Positions 35,056-43,329 are shown, counted from the stretch's first letter. The stretch is DNA of 64,000 bases from Cellulomonas marina (GCF_900111925.1 NZ_FOKA01000010.1:98347-162346); one strand, 5' to 3'. Made by a program: numbers and translations. Notes: a model not told the origin generated them from the sequence alone.

Positions 35056-36282
35056 TCAGAGGCGGCGGGTGTCGTACCGGTGGCCGTGCTCGCGCAGGCG
35101 GCCGACGAGCACCGTCCCGAGCGCGGTCGCCGGCGTCAGGGACCCCGCCCGGTCCGGCAGGCGCGCCTCGTCGAGCGCCAGCGCCAGGGCCGTCTGCCCG
35201 AGCATGACGGCGGTCGCCGCGTACCCCGGGTCGCCGTGCCCGGCGACGCGGCCGGCGTACGTGCTGCCGTCCTGCGTCGTCGCCAGCAGGTGGTGCCGGA
35301 ACCAGCCCGCGGTGCGCGTGGCCTCGTCGGGACCGTCGCCGGGAGCGGGGAGGAGGCGGTCGACGAGCGGCCGGATCGGGGGCAGCGACAGCGCGCCCAC
35401 GAGCGCCCCGAGGCCGAGCGTCACGCCCACCGCCCCCGCGGCTCCGGCGAACCCGCGACCGGTGTCCATCCGCTCCGCGTAGCGCAGGCCGCGGCCGTAC
35501 GCCCAGCCCGTCAGCGCGTTCGACCGGCGGACGACCCGCGTGTTGAAGGACGCCATGAGGAACGGCGCCGTCCACCGCCCCCGCCGCAGCCCGGGGCGGG
35601 CGTGGTCCGGCGGCTGGGCGACGGGCGGCTCCGCGGCCCGGTCGGGGGACAGCGCGTAGGGGTCGCGGGTGAGCCGGGCGGCGGCCGGGTTCGCGCGGGA
35701 GGCGTCGAGCACGCCCCGCATCGACGCCACGGTCCCGCCGGAGAACCCGCCCTTCGCGGCGACGAGCACGGTCACGTCGGTGAGGCCGCTCGCACCGTCG
35801 GCGCGGGCGGCCTCGTGCAGCAGCAGCACCGACAGGTCCGAGGGGACCGAGTCCCAGCCGCACGCGTGGACGAGCCGCGCACCGGTCGTGCGGGCGACCG
35901 CGTCGGTGGCGTCGGCCGCGGCCCGGACGAAGGGCGCCTCGCCCGTGAGGTCGGCGTAGTGCGTGCCCGCGGCGGCGCACGCGGCGACGACGGGCAGCCC
36001 GTGACGGGCGTAGGGGCCCACGGTCGTCACCAGCACGCGCGTCGCGCGCGCCAGCCGCGCGAGCGCCGCGTCGTCGCCGACGTCGACGACGAGCGCCGGC
36101 CAGTCCTGCGCGGGCGGCGGCAGGGTCCCGCGGACCTGTGCCAGGCGCTCCGCCGACCGCCCGGCGAGCGCGACCCGGAGCCCGGGTGGCGCGTGCCGGG
36201 CGACGTGCGCGGCGACGAGCCGCCCGACGAACCCGGAGGCGCCCAGCAGGACGAGGTCGTGGTCGCGCGCGTCGTCGCCCAT
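35056..36282 (-). CDS. Saccharopine dehydrogenase-like / trans-acting enoyl reductase family protein
   Basis: A 408-residue protein with an N-terminal Rossmann fold (DLVLLGASGFVGRLVAAHV, residues 9-27). Family markers are RVLVTTVGPYARHGLPVV, GTHYADLTGEAPFVR and RLVHACGWDSVPSDLSVLLL, shared with mycobacterial trans-acting enoyl reductase-like proteins. A hydrophobic stretch (GAVGVTLGLGALVGALSLPP) suggests membrane contact. The ATG is preceded by TACGGT and 8 nt, a leaderless promoter. The true substrate is unknown; lipid metabolism is the usual guess. Confidence 0.82.
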   Translation of the reverse strand: MGDDARDHDLVLLGASGFVGRLVAAHVARHAPPGLRVALAGRSAERLAQVRGTLPPPAQDWPALVVDVGDDAALARLARATRVLVTTVGPYARHGLPVVAACAAAGTHYADLTGEAPFVRAAADATDAVARTTGARLVHACGWDSVPSDLSVLLLHEAARADGASGLTDVTVLVAAKGGFSGGTVASMRGVLDASRANPAAARLTRDPYALSPDRAAEPPVAQPPDHARPGLRRGRWTAPFLMASFNTRVVRRSNALTGWAYGRGLRYAERMDTGRGFAGAAGAVGVTLGLGALVGALSLPPIRPLVDRLLPAPGDGPDEATRTAGWFRHHLLATTQDGSTYAGRVAGHGDPGYAATAVMLGQTALALALDEARLPDRAGSLTPATALGTVLVGRLREHGHRYDTRRL

Positions 36283-36290
36283 GCCGCCCG

Positions 36291-36296
36291 ACCGTA
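36291..36296 (-). promoter_or_regulatory. -10 element TACGGT for a leaderless message
   Basis: TACGGT on the minus strand lies 8 nt before the ATG of the saccharopine dehydrogenase-like gene, with no ribosome site between. Confidence 0.45.
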
Positions 36297-36369
36297 GCGG
36301 CGGGCCGCCCGCGCCGCCGCCCCTCCGCCGGTCGCGCCGCATCCCGGCGTAGGCGGCAGGATGCGGCGC

Positions 36370-37518
36370 ATGAGCGACACCGGGACCACCCCGCCGGCAG
36401 CACCCGCCGACGTACGCCCGTCCACCGGGGGCCCGTCCGGCGGAGGGGCGTCGTCGGAGGACACCGTGCTCGTGGTCGGGGCGGGCATCTCCGGGCTCGC
36501 CGCGGCCCGCGCGCTGGCCGCGGCCGGGGTGCCGGTACGCGTCGTGGACCGCGGGCGGGCACCCGGGGGACGCATGGGCGGGCGGCGGCTCGAGGGCCGG
36601 CCCGTGGACCTGGGCGCGTCGTACCTGACGGCGGAGCCGGGGTCCGCCTTCGACGCCGTGGTGCAGGACTGGGTGGGTCGCGGGATGGCGCACCCGTGGA
36701 CGGACACGTTCGCCGTGGCGGGCCCGGAGGGTCTGCGCAGCACGACGAGCGGCCCCGTCCGGTACGGCGCCGCGGGTGGGCTGCGGTCGCTCGTCGCGGA
36801 CCTGGCCACCGGCGTCGCGGTCGAGGCCGGCCGGACGGTCCGCACGGTCGAGCCGGGTGGCACAGCGGGTGGCACGGCGGGTGGCACGGCGGGTGGCACG
36901 GCGGGTGGCACGGCGGGTGGCACGGCAGGTGGAGTGGCGGGTGGCGCGGCCGGCGCAGCGAGGGGTGGCGCGACCGGCGCGGCGGCCGACGGCGAGCCGT
37001 ACCGCGCCGTGGTGCTCGCGATGCCCGACGCGCAGGCGCGGCGTCTGCTCCCCGCCGGCTCGTCCGCCGCCGAGGCGCTGGACGCCCGGCCCGCGTGGGA
37101 GCCCGTGGTCGCCGTGGCGCTGGGTTTCGACCGGCGCGCATGGCCCGCGGACCTGCACGGGGCGTTCGTGCACGACAGCGACGTGCTGTCCTTCGTCGCC
37201 GACGACGGCGACCGCCGCGGCGACGGCGCGCCCGTGCTCGTCGCCCACACCACCGCGGAGCTCGCGGCCGCCCACCTCGACGACCCGCAGGGAGCGGTCG
37301 GTCCGGTCGTGCGTGCGCTGACCGCGATGCTCGGGCTGCCGGACCCCGCCTGGACGCACGCCCACCGCTGGACCTTCGCGCGTCCCGCGGAGCCCACCGA
37401 TGCGCCCTTCCTGCACGCCGACGGGGTGGGGCTGTGCGGGGACGGCTGGGCCGCCCGCCCGTCGGTGCAGGGCGCCTGGATCTCCGGGGACGCCCTGGGC
37501 CGGGCGTTCGCCTGCTAG
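36370..37518 (+). CDS. FAD-dependent amine-oxidase/renalase-like oxidoreductase
   Basis: About 382 residues. The second of two nearby ATGs (36370) is used because AGGA lies 9 nt before it; ATG 36361 would add three residues. FAD-binding segment: TVLVVGAGISGLAAARALAA followed by VVDRGRAPGGRMGGRR. The C-terminal FAD region ends GLCGDGWAARPSVQGAWISG. Gly-Ala-Ser-Tyr (VDLGASYLTAEPG) is typical of renalase-like proteins. Around residues 163-194 a Gly-Gly-Thr-Ala repeat is inserted, coming from 12-bp tandem units. The substrate is unknown. Confidence 0.82.
   Translation: MSDTGTTPPAAPADVRPSTGGPSGGGASSEDTVLVVGAGISGLAAARALAAAGVPVRVVDRGRAPGGRMGGRRLEGRPVDLGASYLTAEPGSAFDAVVQDWVGRGMAHPWTDTFAVAGPEGLRSTTSGPVRYGAAGGLRSLVADLATGVAVEAGRTVRTVEPGGTAGGTAGGTAGGTAGGTAGGTAGGVAGGAAGAARGGATGAAADGEPYRAVVLAMPDAQARRLLPAGSSAAEALDARPAWEPVVAVALGFDRRAWPADLHGAFVHDSDVLSFVADDGDRRGDGAPVLVAHTTAELAAAHLDDPQGAVGPVVRALTAMLGLPDPAWTHAHRWTFARPAEPTDAPFLHADGVGLCGDGWAARPSVQGAWISGDALGRAFAC
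36856..36951. repeat. 12-bp tandem repeat inside the FAD oxidoreductase (about 8 copies)
   Basis: GGTGGCACGGCG-type units start at 36856 and every 12 bp. The first six are near perfect (to 36927) and two more are diverged. Each encodes Gly-Gly-Thr-Ala, forming a flexible insertion within the FAD enzyme. A good candidate for slippage. Confidence 0.88.
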
Positions 37519-37682
37519 GGTGACACCCGTAGTCGCTGTGAATCGCACGTCATGACCGCTGCGGACTCGCCGGACATGGCCGAGCCTCGCGCTTCACGCC
37601 CTCAGCTGGGGTGGCGGACGACGACCCACCGTGATCACCGGTCTCGGTCGTCGGGATCGTCCTCACCCAGAAGGAGGCCATC
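37516..37682 (+). promoter_or_regulatory. Promoter and long leader of the cold-shock gene
   Basis: TAGGGT at 37516-37521 overlaps the stop of the previous gene and could be a -10 element, which would give a leader of about 155 nt. The leader ends with a very strong ribosome site, AAGGAGG, 5 nt before the ATG. Long structured leaders are usual for csp messages. No -35 match was found. Confidence 0.4.
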
Positions 37683-37886
37683 ATGGCCACAGGTACCGTG
37701 AAGTGGTTCAACGCCGAGAAGGGCTTCGGCTTCATCAGCCCGGACGGCGGCGGCCCCGACGTCTTCGCGCACTACTCGGCCATCGCGGCGGACGGCTACC
37801 GTTCGCTCGACGAGGGCCAGAAGGTGCAGTTCGACGTGACGCAGGGCCCCAAGGGCCCGCAGGCCGCGAACATCACGCCGGCCTGA
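37683..37886 (+). CDS. Cold-shock protein, CspA family
   Basis: A 67-residue single cold-shock domain: [23 protein letters not shown]1 is KGFGFI and RNP2 is VFAHYS (the usual VFVHFS with two changes). It binds single-stranded RNA and DNA and melts structure; it may act at low temperature or constitutively. The very strong ribosome site and two terminators in a row suggest high expression as a single gene. Downstream and convergent is a fatty acid desaturase, another cold-response function. Confidence 0.96.
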   Translation: MATGTVKWFNAEKGFGFISPDGGGPDVFAHYSAIAADGYRSLDEGQKVQFDVTQGPKGPQAANITPA

Positions 37887-37917
37887 TCCTCGCAATCACC
37901 GGCTGATGCACCTCTGA

Positions 37918-37936
37918 CGGCGCCCCTCGGGCGCCG
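37918..37936 (+). terminator. First hairpin after the cold-shock gene
   Basis: Perfect 8-bp stem CGGCGCCC with GGGCGCCG around a CTC loop, 32 bp after the stop. Confidence 0.6.
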
Positions 37937-37948
37937 ACCAGGCATCCG

Positions 37949-37981
37949 GAACCCCCGACGACCCTCGGTCGTCGGGGGTTC
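37949..37981 (+). terminator. Second, very strong hairpin after the cold-shock gene
   Basis: Perfect 15-bp stem, GAACCCCCGACGACC with GGTCGTCGGGGGTTC, again with a CTC loop. Together with the hairpin 12 bp before it, this gives a double terminator. Confidence 0.85.
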
Positions 37982-38035
37982 TGCCGTTCCCGGAGCCGCT
38001 GGGTAACGGCGCGGGTCGCCCCGGGTCCGGGGACA

Positions 38036-38072
38036 CCGCAGCCCCCCGGTCGGGGCGACCGGGGGGCTGCGG
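38036..38072 (-). terminator. Strong hairpin after the desaturase gene
   Basis: Perfect 16-bp stem, CCGCAGCCCCCCGGTC with GACCGGGGGGCTGCGG, loop GGGGC. It lies 16 bp beyond the desaturase stop on the minus strand and faces the cold-shock terminators. Confidence 0.82.
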
Positions 38073-38088
38073 GCAGAGCGGGGAGGGC

Positions 38089-39192
38089 TCAGACGGGGCG
38101 GTAGGACTGCACCATCGGGCACTCGAAGGGGTTGCGCGCGGCCAGGCCGACGCGGTTCAGGTACCGCACGACGATGCGGTAGGACTCGACGAGGCCCGTC
38201 TCGGTGTACGGCACGCCGTGCTCGGCGCAGTGCGCCTTGACGATCTCGGCGGCGCGCTTGAGGTGCGGGCGGGGCATGCTCGGGAAGAGGTGGTGCTCGA
38301 CCTGGTAGTTCAGCCCACCCATGAGCGACCGGATGCCGGCGCCGCCGCGGATGTTGCGGGACGTGAGCACCTGCTTGGACAGGAAGTCCAGCCGGCTGCC
38401 CTCGGGGACGATCGGCATGCCCTTGTGGTTCGGCGCGAAGGACGCGCCCATGTACACGCCGAACACCGCGAGCTGCACGCCGAGGAACGCGAACGCCATG
38501 CCGACGGGCAGCAGCCACAGGACGAGCGCGAGGTAGAGCGCCAGCCGACCCGCGAGCAGCGCCAGCTCGAACGTCCGGCTGCGGCTGCGCTCGGCGGCCC
38601 ACAGCGAGCGGATCGAGACGACGTGCAGGTTGAGGCCCTCGAGCAGCAGCAGCGGGAAGAAGGCCCAGCCCTGCACCTTCGTCAGGTGCCGCAGCGGCCC
38701 GCGGACCTGCGCGGCGTCCTCGGCGCGGAAGACGACGGTGTCCGGGGAGATGTCCGGGTCCTTGCCGACCTGGTTCGGGTTGGCGTGGTGACGGCTGTGC
38801 TTCGACATCCACCAGGTGTGGCTGATCCCGACGACGCCGTTGGCCAGCGCGCGGCCCAGGCGGTCGTTCGCCCGGCCCGACGTGAGCACCTGGCGGTGCG
38901 ACGCCTCGTGCGCGACGAACGCGACCTGCGTCAGCACGACGCCCAGCCCCGCGGCGACGAGGAGCTGGAACCACGAGTGCCCGAGGAGCACCGACCCGAC
39001 GACGAGCCCGACGAGGGCCGCGCCCAGGAGCACCAGCAGGCGCACGTAGAAGCCGCGCGTCCTGGTCAGCAGCCCGGCGTCGCGGACGGCCTGCGAGAGG
39101 GCGGCGTACGAGCCCGTGGCGGCGGCCTGCGCGCGGCCGGAGCGGGTGGTGGCGGGCCCGCCTGCGGGCACGGGGGTGGACAGGGCCGTCAT
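38089..39192 (-). CDS. Membrane fatty acid desaturase
   Basis: A 367-residue integral-membrane di-iron desaturase. The three histidine boxes are present: AHEASHRQV (HxxxH), SKHSRHHANPN (HxxHH) and YQVEHHLFPSMPRP (QxxHH). Helices include LLVLLGAALVGLVVGSVLL and LLVAAGLGVVLTQVAFVA before box 1 and a hydrophobic pair in the middle. The ATG follows GGAGG. It introduces a double bond into acyl chains, keeping the membrane fluid, and pairs logically with the cold-shock gene next door, although the two are convergent and separately terminated. Confidence 0.93.
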   Translation of the reverse strand: MTALSTPVPAGGPATTRSGRAQAAATGSYAALSQAVRDAGLLTRTRGFYVRLLVLLGAALVGLVVGSVLLGHSWFQLLVAAGLGVVLTQVAFVAHEASHRQVLTSGRANDRLGRALANGVVGISHTWWMSKHSRHHANPNQVGKDPDISPDTVVFRAEDAAQVRGPLRHLTKVQGWAFFPLLLLEGLNLHVVSIRSLWAAERSRSRTFELALLAGRLALYLALVLWLLPVGMAFAFLGVQLAVFGVYMGASFAPNHKGMPIVPEGSRLDFLSKQVLTSRNIRGGAGIRSLMGGLNYQVEHHLFPSMPRPHLKRAAEIVKAHCAEHGVPYTETGLVESYRIVVRYLNRVGLAARNPFECPMVQSYRPV

Positions 39193-39356
39193 CGGCGCCT
39201 CCGTCGGTCGGTCGACTTCCCAGCCGGGGGGGTGAGCGGTCGCTCGACGTACGGATGTCCCCAGGGTACGTCCGCCGCCTGTGGGCGCGCCTGGTGGGAG
39301 ACGGAGGTCACCGCCGCCTGTGCGCCGGGCCCCGCCCGCGGGGGAGGATGGCCGCC

Positions 39357-40967
39357 GTGACCCTCGACGTGAGTGCCGAGCCCGTGCGCCGCCTGCGGTG
39401 CGCCCTGTTCGTCGACTTCGACAACGTGTACATCGGCCTGCAGCGGCTGGACCCCGCGGCGGCCGAGTCCTTCGCGGGGTCACCCGGCCACTGGCTCGAG
39501 GCCCTGACCGCGGGCAGCGACGCCGACGGCGACTTCGAGCGGCGGTTCCTCGTCCGCTCCTGCTACCTCAACCCGTCGGCGTTCTCGCAGTTCCGCCCGA
39601 ACTTCACACGGGCCGGGTTCAGCGTGGTCGACTGCCCGTCGCTGACCCAGCAGGGCAAGAGCAGCGCCGACATCAACCTCGTCCTCGACGCCGTGGACGC
39701 GCTCGCCGCCGGCACGCGGTACGACGAGTTCGTCATCCTGTCCTCCGACGCCGACTTCACGCCCCTGGCTCTGCGGTGCCGCGCCTCCGACCGCCGCGTC
39801 ACCATCGTGACCGCAGGCCCGGCCGCCAGCGCGTACCGCGCGGTCGCGGACACGGTCATCACCGCCGACGAGCTGCTCGGGCTCCTGCTGCGCACGGACG
39901 ACGACCTCCTGGCCGCCGCCCCGCCGCTCGTCCCCGCGGTGCCCGTCACGGGCAGCGCGGGCCGGGGCCAGCGCGGGTCCGGGCGCGGCGGGTCAGGGCG
40001 GTCCGCCGCGGCGGGGGCGCCGACCGGGGGTCCGAGCAGCCCCGCCGCCGGCGCACCGGCCGGCGCTGTCGGGCCCGCGGAGCGTCGGGGCGACGAGCCC
40101 GGGCCCGAGGACCCGACGACCGCGGCGGGTGCCGGCACGGCCGGTCGGGGCGGGCGGGCGTCCGACGAGCGCACCCCGGAGGCGCGTGGGTCCGACGAGC
40201 GGACCCCCGACGAGCGCACCTCCGACGAACGGGCGTCCGACGTGCGTGGCTCCGATGCCCGGACGTCCGGCGGCGTGCCCGCCGCCGAGCCCGCGCCCGA
40301 CGGGGCGGCCTACCGGTCCGGGCGGCTCGAGCGGCCGACGGGCGGTGCCCGGTCCGCCGGCGCCCGGGCCGTCGCGCGGGCCGTACGGGCGGCGGACCGC
40401 CCGCTCAACGGCGGTCCGCTCGCGCAGCGGGCGCAGGCGGCGGAGCCGACCCTCGTCCCGGGCTGGGCCGGCGCGGGCGGCTTCTTCCCCTGGCTGGCGC
40501 GGGAGCTGCCCCAGCTGTCCGGCGCCCAGGGCTTCGTGTGGGACCCCGAGCGCTTCAGCGAGGCGGACCTGCCCGGCGCCGCGCCGGTCGACCTCCCGCC
40601 GCTGCAGCGGCAGGTGGTCGAGGTGACGGACATCCCCAACCTGCCGACGGAGCGGTACCGGGTCCTGCTCACCGCCCTGGCCGACGACGTCGCCGCCCAC
40701 CGGTTCGAGCGCACGGAGACCGCGCGGCGCGTCCGCGACGCCTGCCAGGCGGCGGGGGAGGCCATCGGCCGCGGCTCGGTCAACACCGTCATCGCCGGCG
40801 TGCTGTACTCCGGCCTCGACCTGGCGGCCCGGCCCTCGGCGGCCGACGTCGCCGACACCTGGGCGGACAACGTCGTCGGGCTGTGCCGCGGGGCGCGCAT
40901 GGACCTCTCGCCGCAGGACGTCGCCGCCATCCGCGGCTGGGTCGGCGGCGGGCTCGCGCGCCGCTGA
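39357..40967 (+). CDS. NYN domain protein with long disordered linker and conserved C-terminal domain
   Basis: About 536 residues. The GTG at 39357 has GGGGGAGG at good spacing; the ATG at 39348 lies directly on that site and is less likely. The N-terminal NYN (PIN-like) domain has CALFVDFDNVYIGLQ, SSADINLVLDAVDALAAG and FVILSSDADFTPLALRCR, with the Asp set expected for a nuclease. Residues about 195-365 are low complexity and contain a 5-residue repeat. The C-terminal 170 residues (GGFFPWLARELPQLSG, TDIPNLPTERYRVLLTALAD, GSVNTVIAGVLYSGLDL) look like a helical nucleic-acid-binding unit comparable to OST-HTH/LOTUS, which is an inference. Confidence 0.8.
   Translation: MTLDVSAEPVRRLRCALFVDFDNVYIGLQRLDPAAAESFAGSPGHWLEALTAGSDADGDFERRFLVRSCYLNPSAFSQFRPNFTRAGFSVVDCPSLTQQGKSSADINLVLDAVDALAAGTRYDEFVILSSDADFTPLALRCRASDRRVTIVTAGPAASAYRAVADTVITADELLGLLLRTDDDLLAAAPPLVPAVPVTGSAGRGQRGSGRGGSGRSAAAGAPTGGPSSPAAGAPAGAVGPAERRGDEPGPEDPTTAAGAGTAGRGGRASDERTPEARGSDERTPDERTSDERASDVRGSDARTSGGVPAAEPAPDGAAYRSGRLERPTGGARSAGARAVARAVRAADRPLNGGPLAQRAQAAEPTLVPGWAGAGGFFPWLARELPQLSGAQGFVWDPERFSEADLPGAAPVDLPPLQRQVVEVTDIPNLPTERYRVLLTALADDVAAHRFERTETARRVRDACQAAGEAIGRGSVNTVIAGVLYSGLDLAARPSAADVADTWADNVVGLCRGARMDLSPQDVAAIRGWVGGGLARR
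40161..40265. repeat. 15-bp tandem repeat in the NYN linker (7 units)
   Basis: Units start at 40161 and every 15 bp, with TCCGACGAGCGCACC as the type copy and increasing divergence at the ends. They encode Ser-Asp-Glu-Arg-Thr pentads, alternating acid and Arg, in the disordered linker. Confidence 0.82.
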
Positions 40968-40979
40968 GCGGCGGCGCCG

Positions 40980-41981
40980 TCAGGCGCGCGGCGGTGCCGT
41001 GGTCCCGCGCTCGACGAGACTCGTCGGGAGGCGGACGTGCGTCTCGGCGACCGGCAGGCCGTCCAGCAGGGCGACGAGCAGCCGGATCGCGGCGGCCCCC
41101 ATCTCCTGGATGGGCTGCCGCACGGTGCTCAGCGGCGGGGTCGTGCGGGCGGCCTCGGGGACGTCGTCGAAGCCGATGACCGAAAGGTCGCCGGGGACGT
41201 CGAGGCCGAGCTCGCGGGCGACCTCGAGCGCGGCGATCGCCGAGAGGTCGTTGGCGGCGAAGACCGCCGTGGGCCGGTCGGGCGACGAGAGCAGGTCCCG
41301 CAGCGGGCCGCGGCTCGACTCCTTGCGGTAGTCCCCGGGCCGGACGAGCGCGGGGTCCACGGCGATCCCGGCGGCGGTCAGCGCCTCCCGGTAGCCCTCC
41401 TCGCGCAGCCGTGAGGACTCGAGGTCGGCGCGTCCCGCGACGAAGCCGATGCGCCGGTGCCCCAGGCCGAGCAGGTGCTCCGTGGCCAGGACGGCGCCCC
41501 GCAGGTTGTCGGAGTCGACCGTCGGCAGCCCCGACGGGCCGGCGTGCGGGTCGATGGCCACCACCGGGACGCCGCCGTCCGGGTCGACGACTGTCGGCGT
41601 CACGAGCACGGCGCCGTCGATGAGCGTGCCGCTCAGCCGCGACAGGTAGCGCCGCTCCCAGCCGGCGCCGCCGCTCTGGTGGCCGCCGGTGTACGCCAGC
41701 AGCTCGTACGGGGTGTCCGCCAGGCCGGCCGCGGCGCCCTTGAGGATCTCGGCGCTGAAGGGCTCGAACTCCGCGACGAGGATGCCCAGCACGTGCGTCG
41801 TGTGGGACCGCAGGCTCCGGGCGACGAGGCTCGACTCGTACCCGAGCTCCTCGATGACCTCGTTGACCTTGACGGACGTGGCCTGCGCGACGCCGTAGCG
41901 GCCGTTGATGACCTTGGAGACCGTGGCCACGGACACGCCGGCGGTCCGCGCGACGTCAGTGATCGTGACCCGGGGTGCCAT
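40980..41981 (-). CDS. LacI family transcriptional regulator
   Basis: A 333-residue repressor. The N-terminal helix-turn-helix is VTITDVARTAGVSVATVSKV with the hinge VIEELGYESSLVARSLRS; the periplasmic-binding-like sensor has VLGILVAEFEPFSAEIL, GAVLATEHLLGLGHRRIGFV and TAVFAANDLSAIAALEV, ending with LSTVRQPIQEMGAAAI. Such proteins usually sense a sugar. The ATG is 7 nt after TACCAT (leaderless). No sugar transporter is adjacent, so its target is probably elsewhere. Confidence 0.92.
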   Translation of the reverse strand: MAPRVTITDVARTAGVSVATVSKVINGRYGVAQATSVKVNEVIEELGYESSLVARSLRSHTTHVLGILVAEFEPFSAEILKGAAAGLADTPYELLAYTGGHQSGGAGWERRYLSRLSGTLIDGAVLVTPTVVDPDGGVPVVAIDPHAGPSGLPTVDSDNLRGAVLATEHLLGLGHRRIGFVAGRADLESSRLREEGYREALTAAGIAVDPALVRPGDYRKESSRGPLRDLLSSPDRPTAVFAANDLSAIAALEVARELGLDVPGDLSVIGFDDVPEAARTTPPLSTVRQPIQEMGAAAIRLLVALLDGLPVAETHVRLPTSLVERGTTAPPRA

Positions 41982-41988
41982 GGGGCGG

Positions 41989-41994
41989 ATGGTA
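41989..41994 (-). promoter_or_regulatory. -10 element TACCAT for a leaderless lacI-type message
   Basis: TACCAT on the minus strand with 7 nt to the ATG. Upstream (42012-42036) lies an AT-richer patch with GTTTCGACAACGTTCACC that may hold an autoregulatory operator. Confidence 0.5.
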
Positions 41995-42107
41995 CTCGTG
42001 CGGGGCACGCCGATGAATCGGTTTCGACAACGTTCACCCATCGCGCCGGTGGAGCGGCACCGCAGGTGCGTGGCGGTGCGCCGTCCCCGCGTTCCGCCGA
42101 GACGACG

Positions 42108-42305
42108 TCAGGGCGTCGGCGCGTCGTCCTCGCCCGCGTCGGGCACGGGCTGGGACTGCTCGAGGAGGTCGGCCTCGGCCGCCCCGTCGGTCGGCGCGGA
42201 CGGCGCGTCGCGCGTCTCGGTCGCGACGACGTCGGCGTCCTGCTCCAGCAGGTCGGCCTCCGACGCCGAGCCGAGGGCGTCGTCGTACCCGGTGCTCTCG
42301 GTCAT
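42108..42305 (-). CDS. Small acidic protein with two EADLLEQ repeats (65 aa)
   Basis: Sequence is very acidic and unstructured-looking, with EADLLEQ at residues 16-22 and again at 44-50, separated by an Ala/Thr/Asp-rich stretch. The ATG has a good ribosome site (GGGGAGCAGGAC), which supports a real gene. Short actinobacterial proteins with an E-A-D-x-x-E-Q motif are known to me only as hypothetical. No membrane segment or signal peptide. The repeat may be a pair of binding motifs for one partner. Confidence 0.65.
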   Translation of the reverse strand: MTESTGYDDALGSASEADLLEQDADVVATETRDAPSAPTDGAAEADLLEQSQPVPDAGEDDAPTP

Positions 42306-42323
42306 GTCCTGCTCCCCTCGGTC

Positions 42324-42354
42324 GGCGGCGCGGCCCGTGCGGGTCCGCGCCGCC
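42324..42354. terminator. Long hairpin upstream of the small acidic protein gene
   Basis: GGCGGCGCGG (42324-42333) pairs perfectly with CCGCGCCGCC (42345-42354), and the inner CCCG/CGGG pair extends it. It lies between the ABC permease stop (42496) and the start of the small gene (42305) on the same strand, so it probably terminates the ABC operon. Between it and the permease are three copies of a GAGCCGTGCGG motif. Confidence 0.55.
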
Positions 42355-42495
42355 GTCAGCGTGGCCCGGCAGGGCCGGACGCGCCACCGGTGGGCACGAG
42401 CCGTGCGGCGGAAGCGTTGCGGTGGGAGCCGTCTTGTGCGAGCCGTGCGGTGAGAGCCGTGCGGTGGCCGGGCGACGCTCGCGGCGGCCGTGCCG

Positions 42496-43329
42496 TCAGG
42501 CGTTCTCGCGGCGGAACGTCGCCGTGCCCCACCAGACCGCGGCGGCGAAGAGGCCCAGCGCCCAGACCGTCCCCCACAGCAGCGTCGAGGACGCCAGGTC
42601 CCCCGCGAAGGACGTGCGGACCCCGTCCACCACCCACCGGATGGGCATGAAGTCGCTGGCGGTCTGCAGCCACGCGGGACCGATCGTCATCGGCAGGAGG
42701 ATCCCGGACAGCAGCAGCACCGGCAGCATGACCATGTTGATGACCGGTGCCATGACGTCCTCGGACTTCGTCGTCAGCGCCAGCGCGTTCGACGCCGCCG
42801 CGCACGCGCCGCCGAGCAGCAGCGTCAGCAGCACACCGAGCACGAGGCCCCCCACGGACGCGTCCATGCCGAGCGCGAAGCCCAGCCCGACGAGGATCAG
42901 CGCCTGCACGAGCAGCTGCAGCAGGTCGCGGTAGAGGCGGCCCACGAGCAGCGCGGTGCGGTTGGCGGGGGTCACGCGCTCGGCCTCGATGACGCCCTCG
43001 CGCCACTCACCGATGAGCGAGAACCCGGCGAAGAACGCCCCGAAGACCCCGAGCTGGACGAGCATCCCGGGCACGAAGAACGTGTAGGCGTTCGTCGCGC
43101 CGAGCTGCCCGATGAGCGGTTCGAGCAGGGGACCGAAGAGCAGCAGGTACAGCACCGGCTGCAGCATCCCGATGATGACCCACGCCGGGTTGCGCAGGTT
43201 CATGCGGAGCTGGCGGCGGAAGACGATCCCGCTGTCCCGCAGGAAGCGCCGGGCCGAGCCCAGGGGCGGCACGTCGGCGGGGCCGGCGGAGGGGGCGCTC
43301 GCGCCGACGGGCACGGTCGAGGTGGTCAT
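42496..43329 (-). CDS. ABC-2 type exporter permease
   Basis: A 277-residue membrane protein, third gene of an operon; its ATG overlaps the ATPase stop (ATGA). It has the ABC-2 layout: a cytoplasmic start (FLRDSGIVFRRQLRMNLRNP), then six helices including VIIGMLQPVLYLLLFGPLL, YTFFVPGMLVQLGVFGAFFA, LLQLLVQALILVGLGFAL, LVLGVLLTLLLGGACAA, VMLPVLLLSGILLPMTIGPA and LWGTVWALGLFAAAVWWG. The EWREGVIEAERVTPANR loop is typical of DrrB-like drug exporters. A hairpin follows downstream. Confidence 0.9.
   Translation of the reverse strand: MTTSTVPVGASAPSAGPADVPPLGSARRFLRDSGIVFRRQLRMNLRNPAWVIIGMLQPVLYLLLFGPLLEPLIGQLGATNAYTFFVPGMLVQLGVFGAFFAGFSLIGEWREGVIEAERVTPANRTALLVGRLYRDLLQLLVQALILVGLGFALGMDASVGGLVLGVLLTLLLGGACAAASNALALTTKSEDVMAPVINMVMLPVLLLSGILLPMTIGPAWLQTASDFMPIRWVVDGVRTSFAGDLASSTLLWGTVWALGLFAAAVWWGTATFRRENA

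Noticed and set aside
36856..36951. Short regular repeats as a CRISPR array
   Set aside because: Units are 12 bp, contiguous, without spacers and in frame within a coding region.
42022..42040. GTTCACC before the LacI gene as a PHO box
   Set aside because: Only a single unit; neighbours at 11 nt do not match.
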